DNA of 64,000 bases, from contig JAQJZZ010000018.1 of assembly GCA_030077755.1 (NCBI GenBank), positions 2,418,001 through 2,482,000 of the forward strand. Direction: 5' to 3'. Below, one piece after another: positions 11,316 through 21,040 of this stretch. The notes below the pieces were generated by a model. The model worked only from the letters and a program-made list of their open reading frames with translations, had not been told where the DNA came from and did not search any database. The stretch comes from Filosporella fistucella. Taxonomy: Eukaryota; Ascomycota; Leotiomycetes; Helotiales. Made by a program: the position numbers and the translations under genes. How positions within the stretch are numbered: the stretch's first letter is position 1; each line of letters starts with the position of its first letter.

Positions 11316-13310
11316 TCAAGGCAATATCTTCTCTCCCTCGTCCTCTCTCCACCCTTCATTTCTATACGCCTCCAACCCCTTCTTCAACTCAAAAGCATAC
11401 CCAACACTTCCTTTCGCTCCCTCCAATTTCCGCATCACCTTTCCCACTATTCTCGCAATCCATTTCTCATTAACTATTCCTCCTGCCCCTCTTCTAGCAA
11501 CACCTTTGACGCCGACTTTGATCTTTTGCCCTAATTGCTCCATCTTGGTATGCGAGTGGTTTTCATATTCTTCTATTAAATCTGCCTGCTCGTTTTCCGT
11601 TTCAGTAATTTTGGTCGCTTTGACGAGGGCAGCAGTGAAATCGAGGAGAGCTTGGGAGAAGAGAGCTGGGAGAAGAATGTGAATAGCGATGTCGATGCTG
11701 GCTTCGTCTTTGGGTCTGTGTATATCTTCCTCATTTTGTTCATTCTTCTTCTCGTTCTCTAAGATGTCAGAAATTTCTTCCTGGATGGGTTCAAAGTTTG
11801 GTTGAGGTGGTGGTGGAACCAGGTGTTCATGATGTGGGAGCAGGAAACTTGGAAGTACGAAGTGTGCATCTGCTCCACCGAGACGGAATACTTGAGACAG
11901 TTGAACCTCAGCTGCCAGAGATCGATAGGTGAGTATTTCCTCAGAAGCAACGAGGCATTTGATCGGATATGAAGGTATGAATGGGACTTGTGCAATCCCA
12001 GTCAAGTCCGTGAGCTGGAGGGCAAAATTTGCTTCGGAGAGATAATTCGAGATATCACTTTTCAGTGAGTCGAGTTCATTGCTTGAAACACCATCGGATG
12101 GAGGAAATAATTTGTCCAAAATGAGACTGTTGATCCATTGACCCGAGGCTGTCGCAGTGACTGAAGCAATATGGACGGGATGAAAGTACGAGAGAGGGTT
12201 GAGGAGCAAGCGGAGTAGCATCGGAAGTCGATGCAAAAACCGTTTGACATAAGGTGGGGATGAGTTTTTTATCGCTGAAACTTTGATGGATTTGGTCGGT
12301 GGGTGTGCAATCGATGGTTTGCTGTGTAAAAGGGAACAGATCGCTGCTCGAACTGGTTGCTTCTCTGAATTATCGAAACTCTTATCCTCGCCATTCCTTT
12401 TGTTTCTTCGTTTGACTGTCTGCTCGGCTTCAAAAATAGTGCTGGTGGTGTGAATATCATCCAAAGTGCTTTGGTAGCGCTCTATGGCTTCGTCGTTATC
12501 GAAGCGCATCTTCCGCATTCCTTCTAGACCCTCTTTGGGACTAGAATTTTCAGTCCCTTTTCCGTCCGTCATATTATCTATCATTTGCTCCCCACCTCTC
12601 TCAACATCATCGTCCCTGCCATCGGATCCGAAGGTCATTTCCCCTCCACCTTTCGCGTTCATATAACAATCTCCAATCAAGATATCCCGAAATAGTCTGA
12701 TTGTGACTTCTGGGCATTGAATGGCCAGTTCGATATCATCAGCGACTTTGATTCCAACCTCAACTCCATGTACCACAAAGGTCAGCTGGCTGACAATGAA
12801 AGTAACTCCTCTCACGACCATGAGACCTTCCACGTCTGTGTCAATCTCTAGCGCAGGTATTTGGAAGAATGCAATCTTATTCCCTATGAAGTGCATCCGG
12901 ACAAGGACTCCTCGGAGAACTCTTCGCACATTATCTGCCACAATCTCGAATTGATACAGAGAGACGAGGAAAATGCATATCGCACAGACAACTGTAAACG
13001 TGTCGTATAGTAGCCATGATGTGGAGCAGATGGCATAGGCTAGATGGAGAGTGGTTATAACAGGATAGAGGGAGAAATCTGGTAGAACTCTAGATCGTCG
13101 AGCATCTCCTACGAGAAGGATGAAGTGAAGGAAGGGAGCTGTCGACAGTAGCCATGCTTTTGGCCAGACACAGAAGTAGCCGAGTAGAGCGACGAATATT
13201 GAAAAGACATAGGGTGACTTTACTATCCGTTTGATATCAAGATATGATATACCTGGAGCCGGTTCCTGTTTGAACTCAGGGGCATGTTGGCATGCAAGGC
13301 CGGTTGACAT
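11316..13310 (-). CDS. Conserved fungal membrane protein, 664 aa, function unknown
   Basis: Single exon. Three or four hydrophobic segments lie in the first ~150 residues (SIFVALLGYFCVWPKAWLL; LYPVITTLHLAYAICSTSWL; TVVCAICIFLVSL). After them comes the conserved stretch MHFIGNKIAFFQIPALEIDT, followed by VRGVTFIVSQLTFVVHGVEV and IELAIQCPEVTIRLFRDILI. This repeated beta-strand-like pattern recalls large lipid-groove or mitochondrial-morphology proteins, but I cannot place it in such a family. A charged linker (residues ~230-330) separates it from a second conserved half, and the C-terminus is lysine-rich. I recognise it as a family shared by many ascomycetes without a known role. The start at 13310 is the first Met and directly precedes a hydrophilic N-tail. 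Confidence 0.8.
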   Translation of the reverse strand: MSTGLACQHAPEFKQEPAPGISYLDIKRIVKSPYVFSIFVALLGYFCVWPKAWLLSTAPFLHFILLVGDARRSRVLPDFSLYPVITTLHLAYAICSTSWLLYDTFTVVCAICIFLVSLYQFEIVADNVRRVLRGVLVRMHFIGNKIAFFQIPALEIDTDVEGLMVVRGVTFIVSQLTFVVHGVEVGIKVADDIELAIQCPEVTIRLFRDILIGDCYMNAKGGGEMTFGSDGRDDDVERGGEQMIDNMTDGKGTENSSPKEGLEGMRKMRFDNDEAIERYQSTLDDIHTTSTIFEAEQTVKRRNKRNGEDKSFDNSEKQPVRAAICSLLHSKPSIAHPPTKSIKVSAIKNSSPPYVKRFLHRLPMLLRLLLNPLSYFHPVHIASVTATASGQWINSLILDKLFPPSDGVSSNELDSLKSDISNYLSEANFALQLTDLTGIAQVPFIPSYPIKCLVASEEILTYRSLAAEVQLSQVFRLGGADAHFVLPSFLLPHHEHLVPPPPQPNFEPIQEEISDILENEKKNEQNEEDIHRPKDEASIDIAIHILLPALFSQALLDFTAALVKATKITETENEQADLIEEYENHSHTKMEQLGQKIKVGVKGVARRGAGGIVNEKWIARIVGKVMRKLEGAKGSVGYAFELKKGLEAYRNEGWREDEGEKILP

Positions 13311-14668
13311 TAGTGGAGAGACGGGATAAACCTTGTGCTATTTGGTGGAGACAACTTGGCTGCTGAAAGTTTAAGAGCTTAATTGCAGTATTTCAAAAGT
13401 CGTAGCTGCAAGATTTGAAGTGGAATGTTGATTTTGGTCGAGAAATTTTAGTGTTCATAGAATTTTAATGTATAACGGCAAAGTAGCATCGCAAAGCCTC
13501 TTCTTTCAAGAGTTGGTTTGGGGATCGAGATCTAGACTCGATGTGAACTCCTACGTCATAGGCTTTCAACTGCCACGTGACCTTAACCATACTAGCAATC
13601 TGTCTTGTGAGAAACATATATCTTCCATAATCCATTTATAGCTTTGGATTTCGCGTTAGTACGAAGATCAAAATATTCACCAGGATTGAGACATTGAGAC
13701 ATCATGTTGCGAGCTGTCATACAGTTTATCTAATGTGAATCTGACTAACGCCCTCTTATCAATTTACTCCGGCGAGGTGCCGGGTTTTCGAAAAGGATCG
13801 TGATTCTCAAACGGAAGATGAAGTAGTGAGGGCTTCTTAGTATATAGATCCTCCATTTAAAGAATCCAAAACTTCTGATACAATTCCTAATTGAAGATAC
13901 AGTGCTTTTTTTAGACAGATGTATTCCATCCAAGCGAGCTCAGGAGCCGGGGAGTATCACCAACACTTAAAAGGTGCAAAATCGTGACATGAATGCCGCG
14001 ATTCGATGACAAAGGTGTGACGCACTTTTTGCTATTCCCTTGATTTGAATCCCAAATGAGATAAATTTTCGTTGCCACCTCCCAGAAATACTGCATCTCT
14101 CTCAAGTTCCACCCCATTACCATAGTCTTCACTCCACCACATCCACTTGACTGTAACGACAGAGACACACAAAATTCGGAACGGCCATCGCGTTTACTAT
14201 AATCAAGTCAGAAGGTAAAATGTCTCAGCGTTTGAGAATGCGTCGAGGATCCAGGTGAATGCCCGAGAGGACGGTGGGTGTGAATATCAGATTGACTTCC
14301 TGGTTGAGTAAAGACTATCCAGAAGCGGAACTTTGATTCATATGTAAGTAGACTATAGTTCGTCCTGAAAACAGGATCTTACCAGAAACAGGAACATTCG
14401 TTCTGATTACTCGACATGTAGTGGCCAGGCCGATTGTCCAGTTGAACTTTGCAGAAAGAGAAGCTGTGAATCCAATATTTAGTTGAGGAGAGACTGGAAA
14501 ATGAGTAATCCTCACAAAATGTTATTCCAAAAAATCTTAAATTACATGCAAACACAATTCCAAACTTTTCAACATCAGTCTGAGGCCAAACTTATTCTAC
14601 TTGTCCCATCTCACTCCTCTTTCATCCTCATAAACATCCCTTGCGTCACTCTCCTCTTCTCAGCAGCC
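13311..14668. other. Intergenic, 1.36 kb
   Basis: No supported coding region. It contains the promoter of the minus-strand gene ending this block and that of the small plus-strand gene at 14669. No repeat or RNA gene seen. Confidence 0.45.
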
Positions 14669-15031
14669 ATGAGCCCACCAGCGAAGCCATTGACAGTCAC
14701 TCTATTTGAGCAAAGCATCACTCCCACTTCGATCACAGGCTCGCAAATCCCTACTTCAACATCTCAGGCCTCAACAGAGACAAATACAACCAGCTTCCCG
14801 TCTGCACAACTTCCAGAAGAAACCCACACTGCTCTACATAGCAGGGAAGCACACCCTCTGGAAGATTCATCCAAAACGCAAACAGCACATCATAATCGGA
14901 ATGGCAAGCCGCTGTTGAAGACAGATCGATTGACAGGCCAGCAAATATACCTGATAGTCGATGCGACTATATTTGGGGTGACATTAGTTGTGGGAATCCT
15001 TATTGCCTGTTTTGAGCTGTGGTTCATTTAA
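14669..15031 (+). CDS. Small Ser/Thr-rich single-pass membrane protein
   Basis: 120 aa from the ATG at 14669; the frame is open further upstream, but that part is poorly protein-like. The first ~90 residues are rich in Ser, Thr and Pro. The protein ends with one hydrophobic segment, QIYLIVDATIFGVTLVVGIL, then a short tail, so it would be tail-anchored or type I. A short stretch (TVTLFEQSITPTS) resembles TTTLFEEVITRTS in the larger surface protein at 17.4-18.6 kb. That suggests a shrunken relative of its neighbours. It converges with the next gene. Expression and start are not certain. Confidence 0.45.
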   Translation: MSPPAKPLTVTLFEQSITPTSITGSQIPTSTSQASTETNTTSFPSAQLPEETHTALHSREAHPLEDSSKTQTAHHNRNGKPLLKTDRLTGQQIYLIVDATIFGVTLVVGILIACFELWFI

Positions 15032-15258
15032 GATGATGCAGAACTTAGATGTGGCGGTTATTAGCTTGTAAAGTAGAAATCAGAAATTTCATGCCACCCA
15101 ATTGCTTTGTGAGAGACTCTTTGACAATGAGGAAGTGTATATAGTAAAATTGGTCCCGTTCCGCACATATGAGGTTTTGAGTCATAAACTACACCCTCTT
15201 TCACGGAAAATTTCTTAAATCATGCAATATGATTGTATGGATTGTTACAAATACTACT

Positions 15259-16487
15259 CTACATCACTCTCCACCTACCACCCATACCTCCATCCGCCTT
15301 TCTCCCCACATCCTCGTACCCGCGACGTAAATGCTCCTCACTCTCACTTCTCCTCGCATACCTATACCTCTCTGGAGCCCTACCAATGAACACAGGTCTC
15401 TCCCCCCTTCCAGTCCAAGCACAGATACACAACCCAGCCATGCCAAGAATAAAAGAGGCCGCTATGATCGCGGAGAATGATATGATCATAATAATGTCCC
15501 TGAGAGAAGGGCCACTTTCCACCTCTCTCTTTCCGATTCTTGGATGGTTGGATCTCTCTACTCGTCCGATAAATTCACCTTTGATAGCATGTCTCCTACC
15601 ACCTCCACTCCCATATTTCCCCTCTTTACCCTCTCCCTTCGACTCGCCACTCCTTTTCTCATTTTCACCACCGACTAGACTACCCAGGACCTCCGGTTGT
15701 CTTTTCTTTACTTCGACGACATCTGAACCACTATTCATGCTCTCATCGTGCAGCCCAGGGAGAATATCTAATCCAAATTTATGTCCAGATTTATGTTTTA
15801 TCCCCCCCGCCAGGACGTGATTAATATCATCAGTGTACTCATTTCTCTTCTCTGATCCTTTCGCTGTTTTACTAACGTCCAATAGACCGACAGAATCTTT
15901 ATCTTTTGATCCATTGGATTTATCGAAGCCTCTCTTAGATCCCTTAACAATGCATCGGATCTGAATGTTTGCCTCTTCGAATACTCGTCCTTTCCTTTAT
16001 CCTTGAAGTTTTGCAGAGAATTAACATCCCGTGCAGACTCCGGGTTCAGTAGAGGATCAACCCATTGCATAGTCCCAGGAGCAAGGACCTGTCCCTCATT
16101 CTCACCTGTTGGTATCGACGGGGCAGCAAAAGAAGTGTCTGAGCTTACAGAACCTGATGATTCAGTCCGTGTTGCGTTTAACCGGATTGTAACAGTCTTG
16201 GTGATTCTAGTATGGACTGTGACGAAGGTAGTTGGTGAGTTGTCGTAAAGTAAAGATGTAATCGGGACACTAGTGGCGATTTCTAGCTCGTATGTTGTTG
16301 AAGAGTCGGACGGTAGTGCTGTGGAGGACGGAATGGAGGAAAGGGACTTAAGGACGACTGGAAAGGTGATGTCAGACGCTGATGATGAGATAGCTTCTTG
16401 AAAACGGGCGGTAGAGAATGGAGCCAGTAGGAAGACGAATAAAAACAAGGAGGAGGTAATGTCTCTGGGAAGAATCAAATTCTTCAT
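15259..16487 (-). CDS. Ser/Thr-rich type I membrane protein (surface protein paralogue A)
   Basis: Two reading frames join through a likely 53-nt intron (15932-15984), giving exons 16487-15985 and 15931-15259 (391 aa). The start MKNLILPRDI leads into a signal peptide (SSLFLFVFLLAPF). The ectodomain is Ser/Thr-rich, with the conserved pieces VTVHTRITKTVTIR and GQVLAPGTMQWVDP. One transmembrane segment (IIMIISFSAIIAASFILGM) precedes a basic tail (GLCICAWTGRGERP). The protein next to it has the same order and matching pieces (GQVFDEDNLQWV; FLAWWTGKR), so the two are tandem paralogues. The role is unknown; the architecture suits a cell-wall or surface sensor. The intron donor (gtattc) is only fair, so a frameshift is the alternative explanation. 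TATATAA-like bases lie near 16635. Confidence 0.6.
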
Positions 16488-17399
16488 GGCTTCGATCAAA
16501 TGTAGGTTCGCCTCCGAAAGTAGGTAAGGTTGTCTTAAGCTGGTGTCGTCTTTCAAATGGAATTTGTAAAGTCCTGAGGTTTTGGCTCGATTTTTGGATA
16601 GAGATTGAGAATTTAGACGCGAAGTCCAATCCTTTTTATATAAGGTACACTATCAGGTTTAATACACAGAGCAATCCGTGCATGAATGGTCAAGAGTAGC
16701 TTCTGGGAATTATTCACACTCAACCTGGTCTCTGAATCTTGAATTTGAAATCACTGAAAGACCAACGGCCTTCAACAAAAGCATATCCACTCTGTAACTA
16801 GCTTTAAAGACATGAGTAACTCGTAAGGTTTGAGACAACCGTTTCCCTAAGTTTCCACCTCTACGAATACGGAGTATAGAAAGCAGAAGTCTCCGCGCCT
16901 GAAAAACAGATCTTTAGAGGGCCCAGCGGCCAGCGCAGGGATACAGTTACATTGCAAGTCATAGTACGAAGAATGCTGTACAAAAGTCAAGATTTAAGAT
17001 CCTAGTCTCTGAGTAGACACTTGAGATCAATTCGCGAGTAAATATATAAGCATAGTAGCAAGGTGATCGAATTTTACTTACAAGTCTCCACCGATATTAC
17101 CATACTCTCCGACTTCCATCTAGCTTTCATTTGCACTCTTCATAACATTCCTATCCCCTCAGCAATAAATCCCTACCTTGATATTATTAAAACATATACA
17201 CATCAATCCAACCCTCTACTTCCTGGTCATAGCATCTAAATAATCAATTTCACGACCTCAACCTCCAACTAGGTCGTCTCCCCTCTCACCACGAACATTT
17301 CCTAAACCTTTAAAGCTTATACAACTCACTCTTATACACACAACCCTCTTCCGCCCCTCCCTCCCGTGATCAGAAAAGATAGAGAGACGAAAACCATCG
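16488..17399. other. Intergenic between paralogous surface-protein genes
   Basis: Holds the promoter of the 15.3-16.5 kb gene and the 3' region of the next. A pyrimidine-rich stretch at about 17.14-17.36 kb has no coding signal I trust. Confidence 0.45.
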
Positions 17400-18620
17400 T
17401 CAAAGTCCTCCCCTCCCTAACACAACATCAAACCTCCCTCTAACTTCATCCCCCCACCCTTTCACTCCATCCCTCTCATCCTCGATATTAATATCCTCAA
17501 ACTCGCTCCCTTGCTCTGCTTTATCCTTATGCCCTATTACTTGTCCTCCTTTCTCGCTTTCACTTACTACTCTTCCCTCTCCTTTCCCTTCTCCGTCTTC
17601 ACCCACACCACTTCCCGCAGCAGCACCTCCCACGTCACCACTCTCCTTCCGCTCCCCTCCCCTCTCAACCTCTCTATCCCCACTCCCAAAGGTATTACCC
17701 TCCTCGTTCCTCTTTCCAGTCCACCAAGCAAGAAACCCCAACCCCACCATAAACCCTGTAAGACCAATAACTACTCCCGAAATCACCGCCGCTTGTGGGA
17801 TTTTTCTCTTTTCCACTCCTTTTTCTATCACTGAAGACTCATTATCTCTAGGATAAATATCCAAGTTCTGCTGGCGTGGTGGAAGAGGAGGTGGTGGTGG
17901 AGGGGGTGGGAGAGGTGGGAATCCATATTTAAGAGCTCGTCGGAGGGTGAATGATCCTGGGCGGAGAGGGAGATGTCTTGCTTGTCCAAGTTCTGAAGGG
18001 AGATTTGTTGACGAAGAGGGTGTGGAAGAGGTATAGACCCATTGTAAATTATCTTCATCAAATACCTGTCCTTCTGCATCCATATCCACATCCTCATCGC
18101 CATCCTCGCCGTCCTTATTCTCTCCATACATTTCCTTCTGACCCCTAAATCCCTCTCCACTCATAACACCGCTTTCCACCCCGGTCGCAGCAGGTAAATC
18201 AGAGATGGTACTTGTCCTTGTAATTACCTCTTCAAAAAGCGTGGTGGTTTTGTTATATTTCCTATCTGTGTTGTGAATGGTAATCGTACGAAGAGCTGTT
18301 GGTTCCCCTTCTGCTGGGAGAGGGAAGAGAGGTGGGTAAGTAATTATTGGGTTTGAATTGGCTGTAATACTAGGGAAGGGCGAAGGGGAAGAGGAGGGAG
18401 AGGGTGTGAAACTTGGTGTGCCGTCAATGAGGGGAGGGTAGGCGAAAGGTGAAATGTTCGATATGCTGCTGGTGAGCGAAGATAATGGGAGGTGTAAAGA
18501 CGGCGAGGGGGAGTTAGTAAGAGTTGCAGAAGGTTTTTCTTCGTTTGCTAGAACTGAATCCGGAAGTAAGAAGACGAGTAGAAAGCAAGTAATAATGATT
18601 TCTCTAAGTACGCCCTTCAT
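17400..18620 (-). CDS. Pro/Ser-rich type I membrane protein (surface protein paralogue B)
   Basis: The frame is open from 18644, but MKGVLREIII at 18620 gives a better signal peptide (TCFLLVFLLPDSVLA). About 406 aa, single exon. The ectodomain is low complexity: Ser/Pro repeats (residues ~30-100), then RTITIHNTDRKYNKTTTLFE, an acidic patch, and GQVFDEDNLQWVYTSS. A pure proline run (PPPPPPPPLPP) follows. The transmembrane helix (AAVISGVVIGLTGFMVGLGF) is followed by WWTGKR and a long glycine/charged tail. The signal peptide, the QWV motif and the post-membrane WTG motif match the neighbour at 15.3-16.5 kb. Function unknown. The architecture is like that of fungal wall-stress sensors, but the Cys-rich WSC domain is absent. 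TATATAAG-like bases lie near 18.83 kb, upstream of the start. Confidence 0.65.
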   Translation of the reverse strand: MKGVLREIIITCFLLVFLLPDSVLANEEKPSATLTNSPSPSLHLPLSSLTSSISNISPFAYPPLIDGTPSFTPSPSSSPSPFPSITANSNPIITYPPLFPLPAEGEPTALRTITIHNTDRKYNKTTTLFEEVITRTSTISDLPAATGVESGVMSGEGFRGQKEMYGENKDGEDGDEDVDMDAEGQVFDEDNLQWVYTSSTPSSSTNLPSELGQARHLPLRPGSFTLRRALKYGFPPLPPPPPPPPLPPRQQNLDIYPRDNESSVIEKGVEKRKIPQAAVISGVVIGLTGFMVGLGFLAWWTGKRNEEGNTFGSGDREVERGGERKESGDVGGAAAGSGVGEDGEGKGEGRVVSESEKGGQVIGHKDKAEQGSEFEDINIEDERDGVKGWGDEVRGRFDVVLGRGGL

Positions 18621-19206
18621 GTTGTTCTTTCCCTTCCTTATCAAATCGAGCGACTAAGTTTTTTTTTTTTGATTGATCAAATATTAATTGCTACGTGGTA
18701 AGAACAACTAATCGTTAGAAGTAATTGAGAATTGCTGGGAATTTGGAGCGTTGACTCGGTATTTTGTAAATTGATTCGAAGTTCCCAAGAAACACAGGGA
18801 GGAATGAATTGTTAGTGGGAGAGCAGGTATATAAGAAGCTAGATCAAGACGAAGAGAAGTAATGTGAATGTTGTGCTAGCTGTGAATGCAGAGAAAGGGT
18901 ATAGATTGTGAACGATATTCTTCTGAATGGTTTGGGAATTGAGGCAGATATAAGATACAAGAAGACGGGATATAAAAATTTGAGATGGGAGCCTTGCTAA
19001 CATCTATATGTTTGAATATACTCATAGTTAAATCGCAGAGTAGTTGAATGGCCTCGACAGAAATATAATTTATAAATTAAACAAGAACAAGATATATACT
19101 CATGATAACCGCTAAAACGCAACCATGAAAGAATCCCAAACCCTGTTCTCTCAAGAGACATTTTACCATAAACTCCGGGTATCCTTCATTTCTCATTTCT
19201 CAATCC
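18621..19206. other. Intergenic with T-tract
   Basis: A run of about 12 T sits at 18659-18672, just upstream of the surface-protein start. The rest is AT-rich promoter/3' region without genes. Confidence 0.5.
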
Positions 19207-21040
19207 TCATGCATACCTCCCAATGTCCCTCATCTCCCTCTTATCCACTTGCTGTTTTGTAAGAGAACTCTGTCTAAATTGGGCATTGGACAACCCCATA
19301 TCAACTTGTACCATGCTCTCTCCTGCTTCAGGTATATGACCCAACGCTTCTCTGACGCCACCAGGGGAGAAATCTGCACGATTTGGACCTCCGGTAAGGA
19401 TAACGGGGTCACTTCTACGTCTGTGGTGGGTACTTCGGCTGACTTTACGAGAGACCATGCCGAAGAAGGATTTTGGAAGACTCGATTTGCGTTCGCTGTC
19501 TTTGCCGGCTTCGAGTTCGGCGGGGTTGCTTGATGTCTGGCTGATTGTGCTTTGATCACTGGCATTACTCCAGTGTCGGCTATGACTAGGTCGACGACCC
19601 GGTGTAGACATATCTGAAACTCTACGGTCAGGGTCGAGTGGGATATCAAAGTAACCTCCATTGGGATATTGTAGTGGGGGCGTTGAGTCAATAGAAGGAT
19701 AACGATATCCACTTGAGCCTGAGTATTGGGACTCGGAGCTAGCGACAGGATTGTAACCATTCTTGTCCCTAGCATGAGGAGGAACTTGAGGCCATGGAGA
19801 GGTGAATACCGGGGGACTTTGAGATGAGTTTCCTTCCACCTCGTAAACTGTGCTTTGAGGGCTCGACAACCCGGATTTCCCACGAATGCTTCCAGAAACC
19901 TCCGAAGGTGACATTAAGAATGGATCATCGGACAAAGCATCCACGTCGATATTTGCCGGGCGATTTCCAGATCGACCAGATCGTGGTTGGCTGGATGCTG
20001 ATTTGGAATTAACTTTCTCGGAGGCTTTCTCCGCTTTCTTCAATTGCCTAATAATTAGGAAGGCTGCAATCAAAGTGATGATGAGTAGGAAAACAGCACC
20101 GCCAATAATACCTCCAAGAACAGGTTTTGATAAACCAGATGAAGGGGTAGACGATGGTTCTGATGCTTCAGTCTTTGCGATAGGTACAGCCGATGGCGAA
20201 GTCTTTGCTATGATATCTCCAATGAGAAGAGTGGTTGTAGGTGCTCCCAATACAGTCACCGAAGTTATGGTGGTGGTAATCGTTGTTGATTGAGCATTCG
20301 CGTTTGTGGTAGTCAGTGTCTGTGTCATGACAAATGTTGAAGGCGTCGTATTGTAGCAAGTACCATCAGGATTACAGCCAAACCCACTTTTGCAACACCC
20401 CCCTCCAAGAGATGCTGGGCAAGCGTAGTAGTTGGCATTGCACGTTTGAGTCACTGTTGCTCCTGGAGATGGTGTACAATTGTTTGGTCCGCAAATGTAA
20501 TTGTCTGGGCAGCATCCACCTACAAAGAGTTAGCATATACATGACAACTTGGGAGATCGACATACCACTATTTTCAATACCACAAGCAAAATAGCCGTCC
20601 CTTCCGCACGCCGAGTGAGGCGCTGTAGAAGTATTCGGAAGACAACTACTCGTACCACAGATGCGGTCATTTGGACAGCATCCTCCATTTAAAGCTTTCC
20701 CACAATATTGGTAACCCGCTCCACATACTGTAGCATCCCTCTTCACAGCTTGTATTCCATCATGTATCATATCCCAGTGTATCGAGCCCAATTTCCTCTT
20801 TATCATCGCCGGTCCAGGTGTTATCTGTGGATGTGAACCAACAGCTATGGCTGTGCCTGTCGGTCTTGATCCCACCACCTTCTGACCAGCGACAACCTTC
20901 TGAGGTCCATCTATCGCATTATTCGATTGTTTCGATCCTCTGTCCTTACTATCCGACCCTGTCTTCGATGCCTGTGTTCCTGGAATGAAGACTGCTGCCA
21001 GTGCCACTGACCAGCACAAGCAAGTGCCTGTGAAACGCAT
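19207..21040 (-). CDS. Cysteine-rich, single-pass surface protein
   Basis: Exons 21040-20566 and 20519-19207 (intron of 46 nt) give 595 aa. A signal peptide (CLCWSVALAAVFIPGTQA) is followed by four repeats of the form C-x-YxxC-x-GGCC-xx-x-CG/C. Examples are GYQYCGKALNGGCCPNDRIC, YFACGIENSGGCCPDNYIC and YYACPASLGGGCCKSGFGC. These are compact disulfide modules, often seen in fungal wall or carbohydrate-binding proteins. A Thr-rich stalk and one membrane helix (GGIIGGAVFLLIITLIAAFL) come next, then a long Ser/Arg-rich cytoplasmic tail with many possible phosphorylation sites. The intron falls inside the third Cys module. The layout suggests an adhesin or wall sensor. It is the last of the surface proteins in this block; ligand unknown. 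Confidence 0.8.

Noticed and set aside
15932..15984. Frameshift reading of the surface protein gene
   Set aside because: A 53-nt intron with gt and ag borders and exact phase explains the frame change, so I prefer a live spliced gene, with some doubt.
19587..19600. GGTCGACGACC, one mismatch from the palindrome
   Set aside because: Lies inside the coding tail of the Cys-rich surface gene, far from any start codon.
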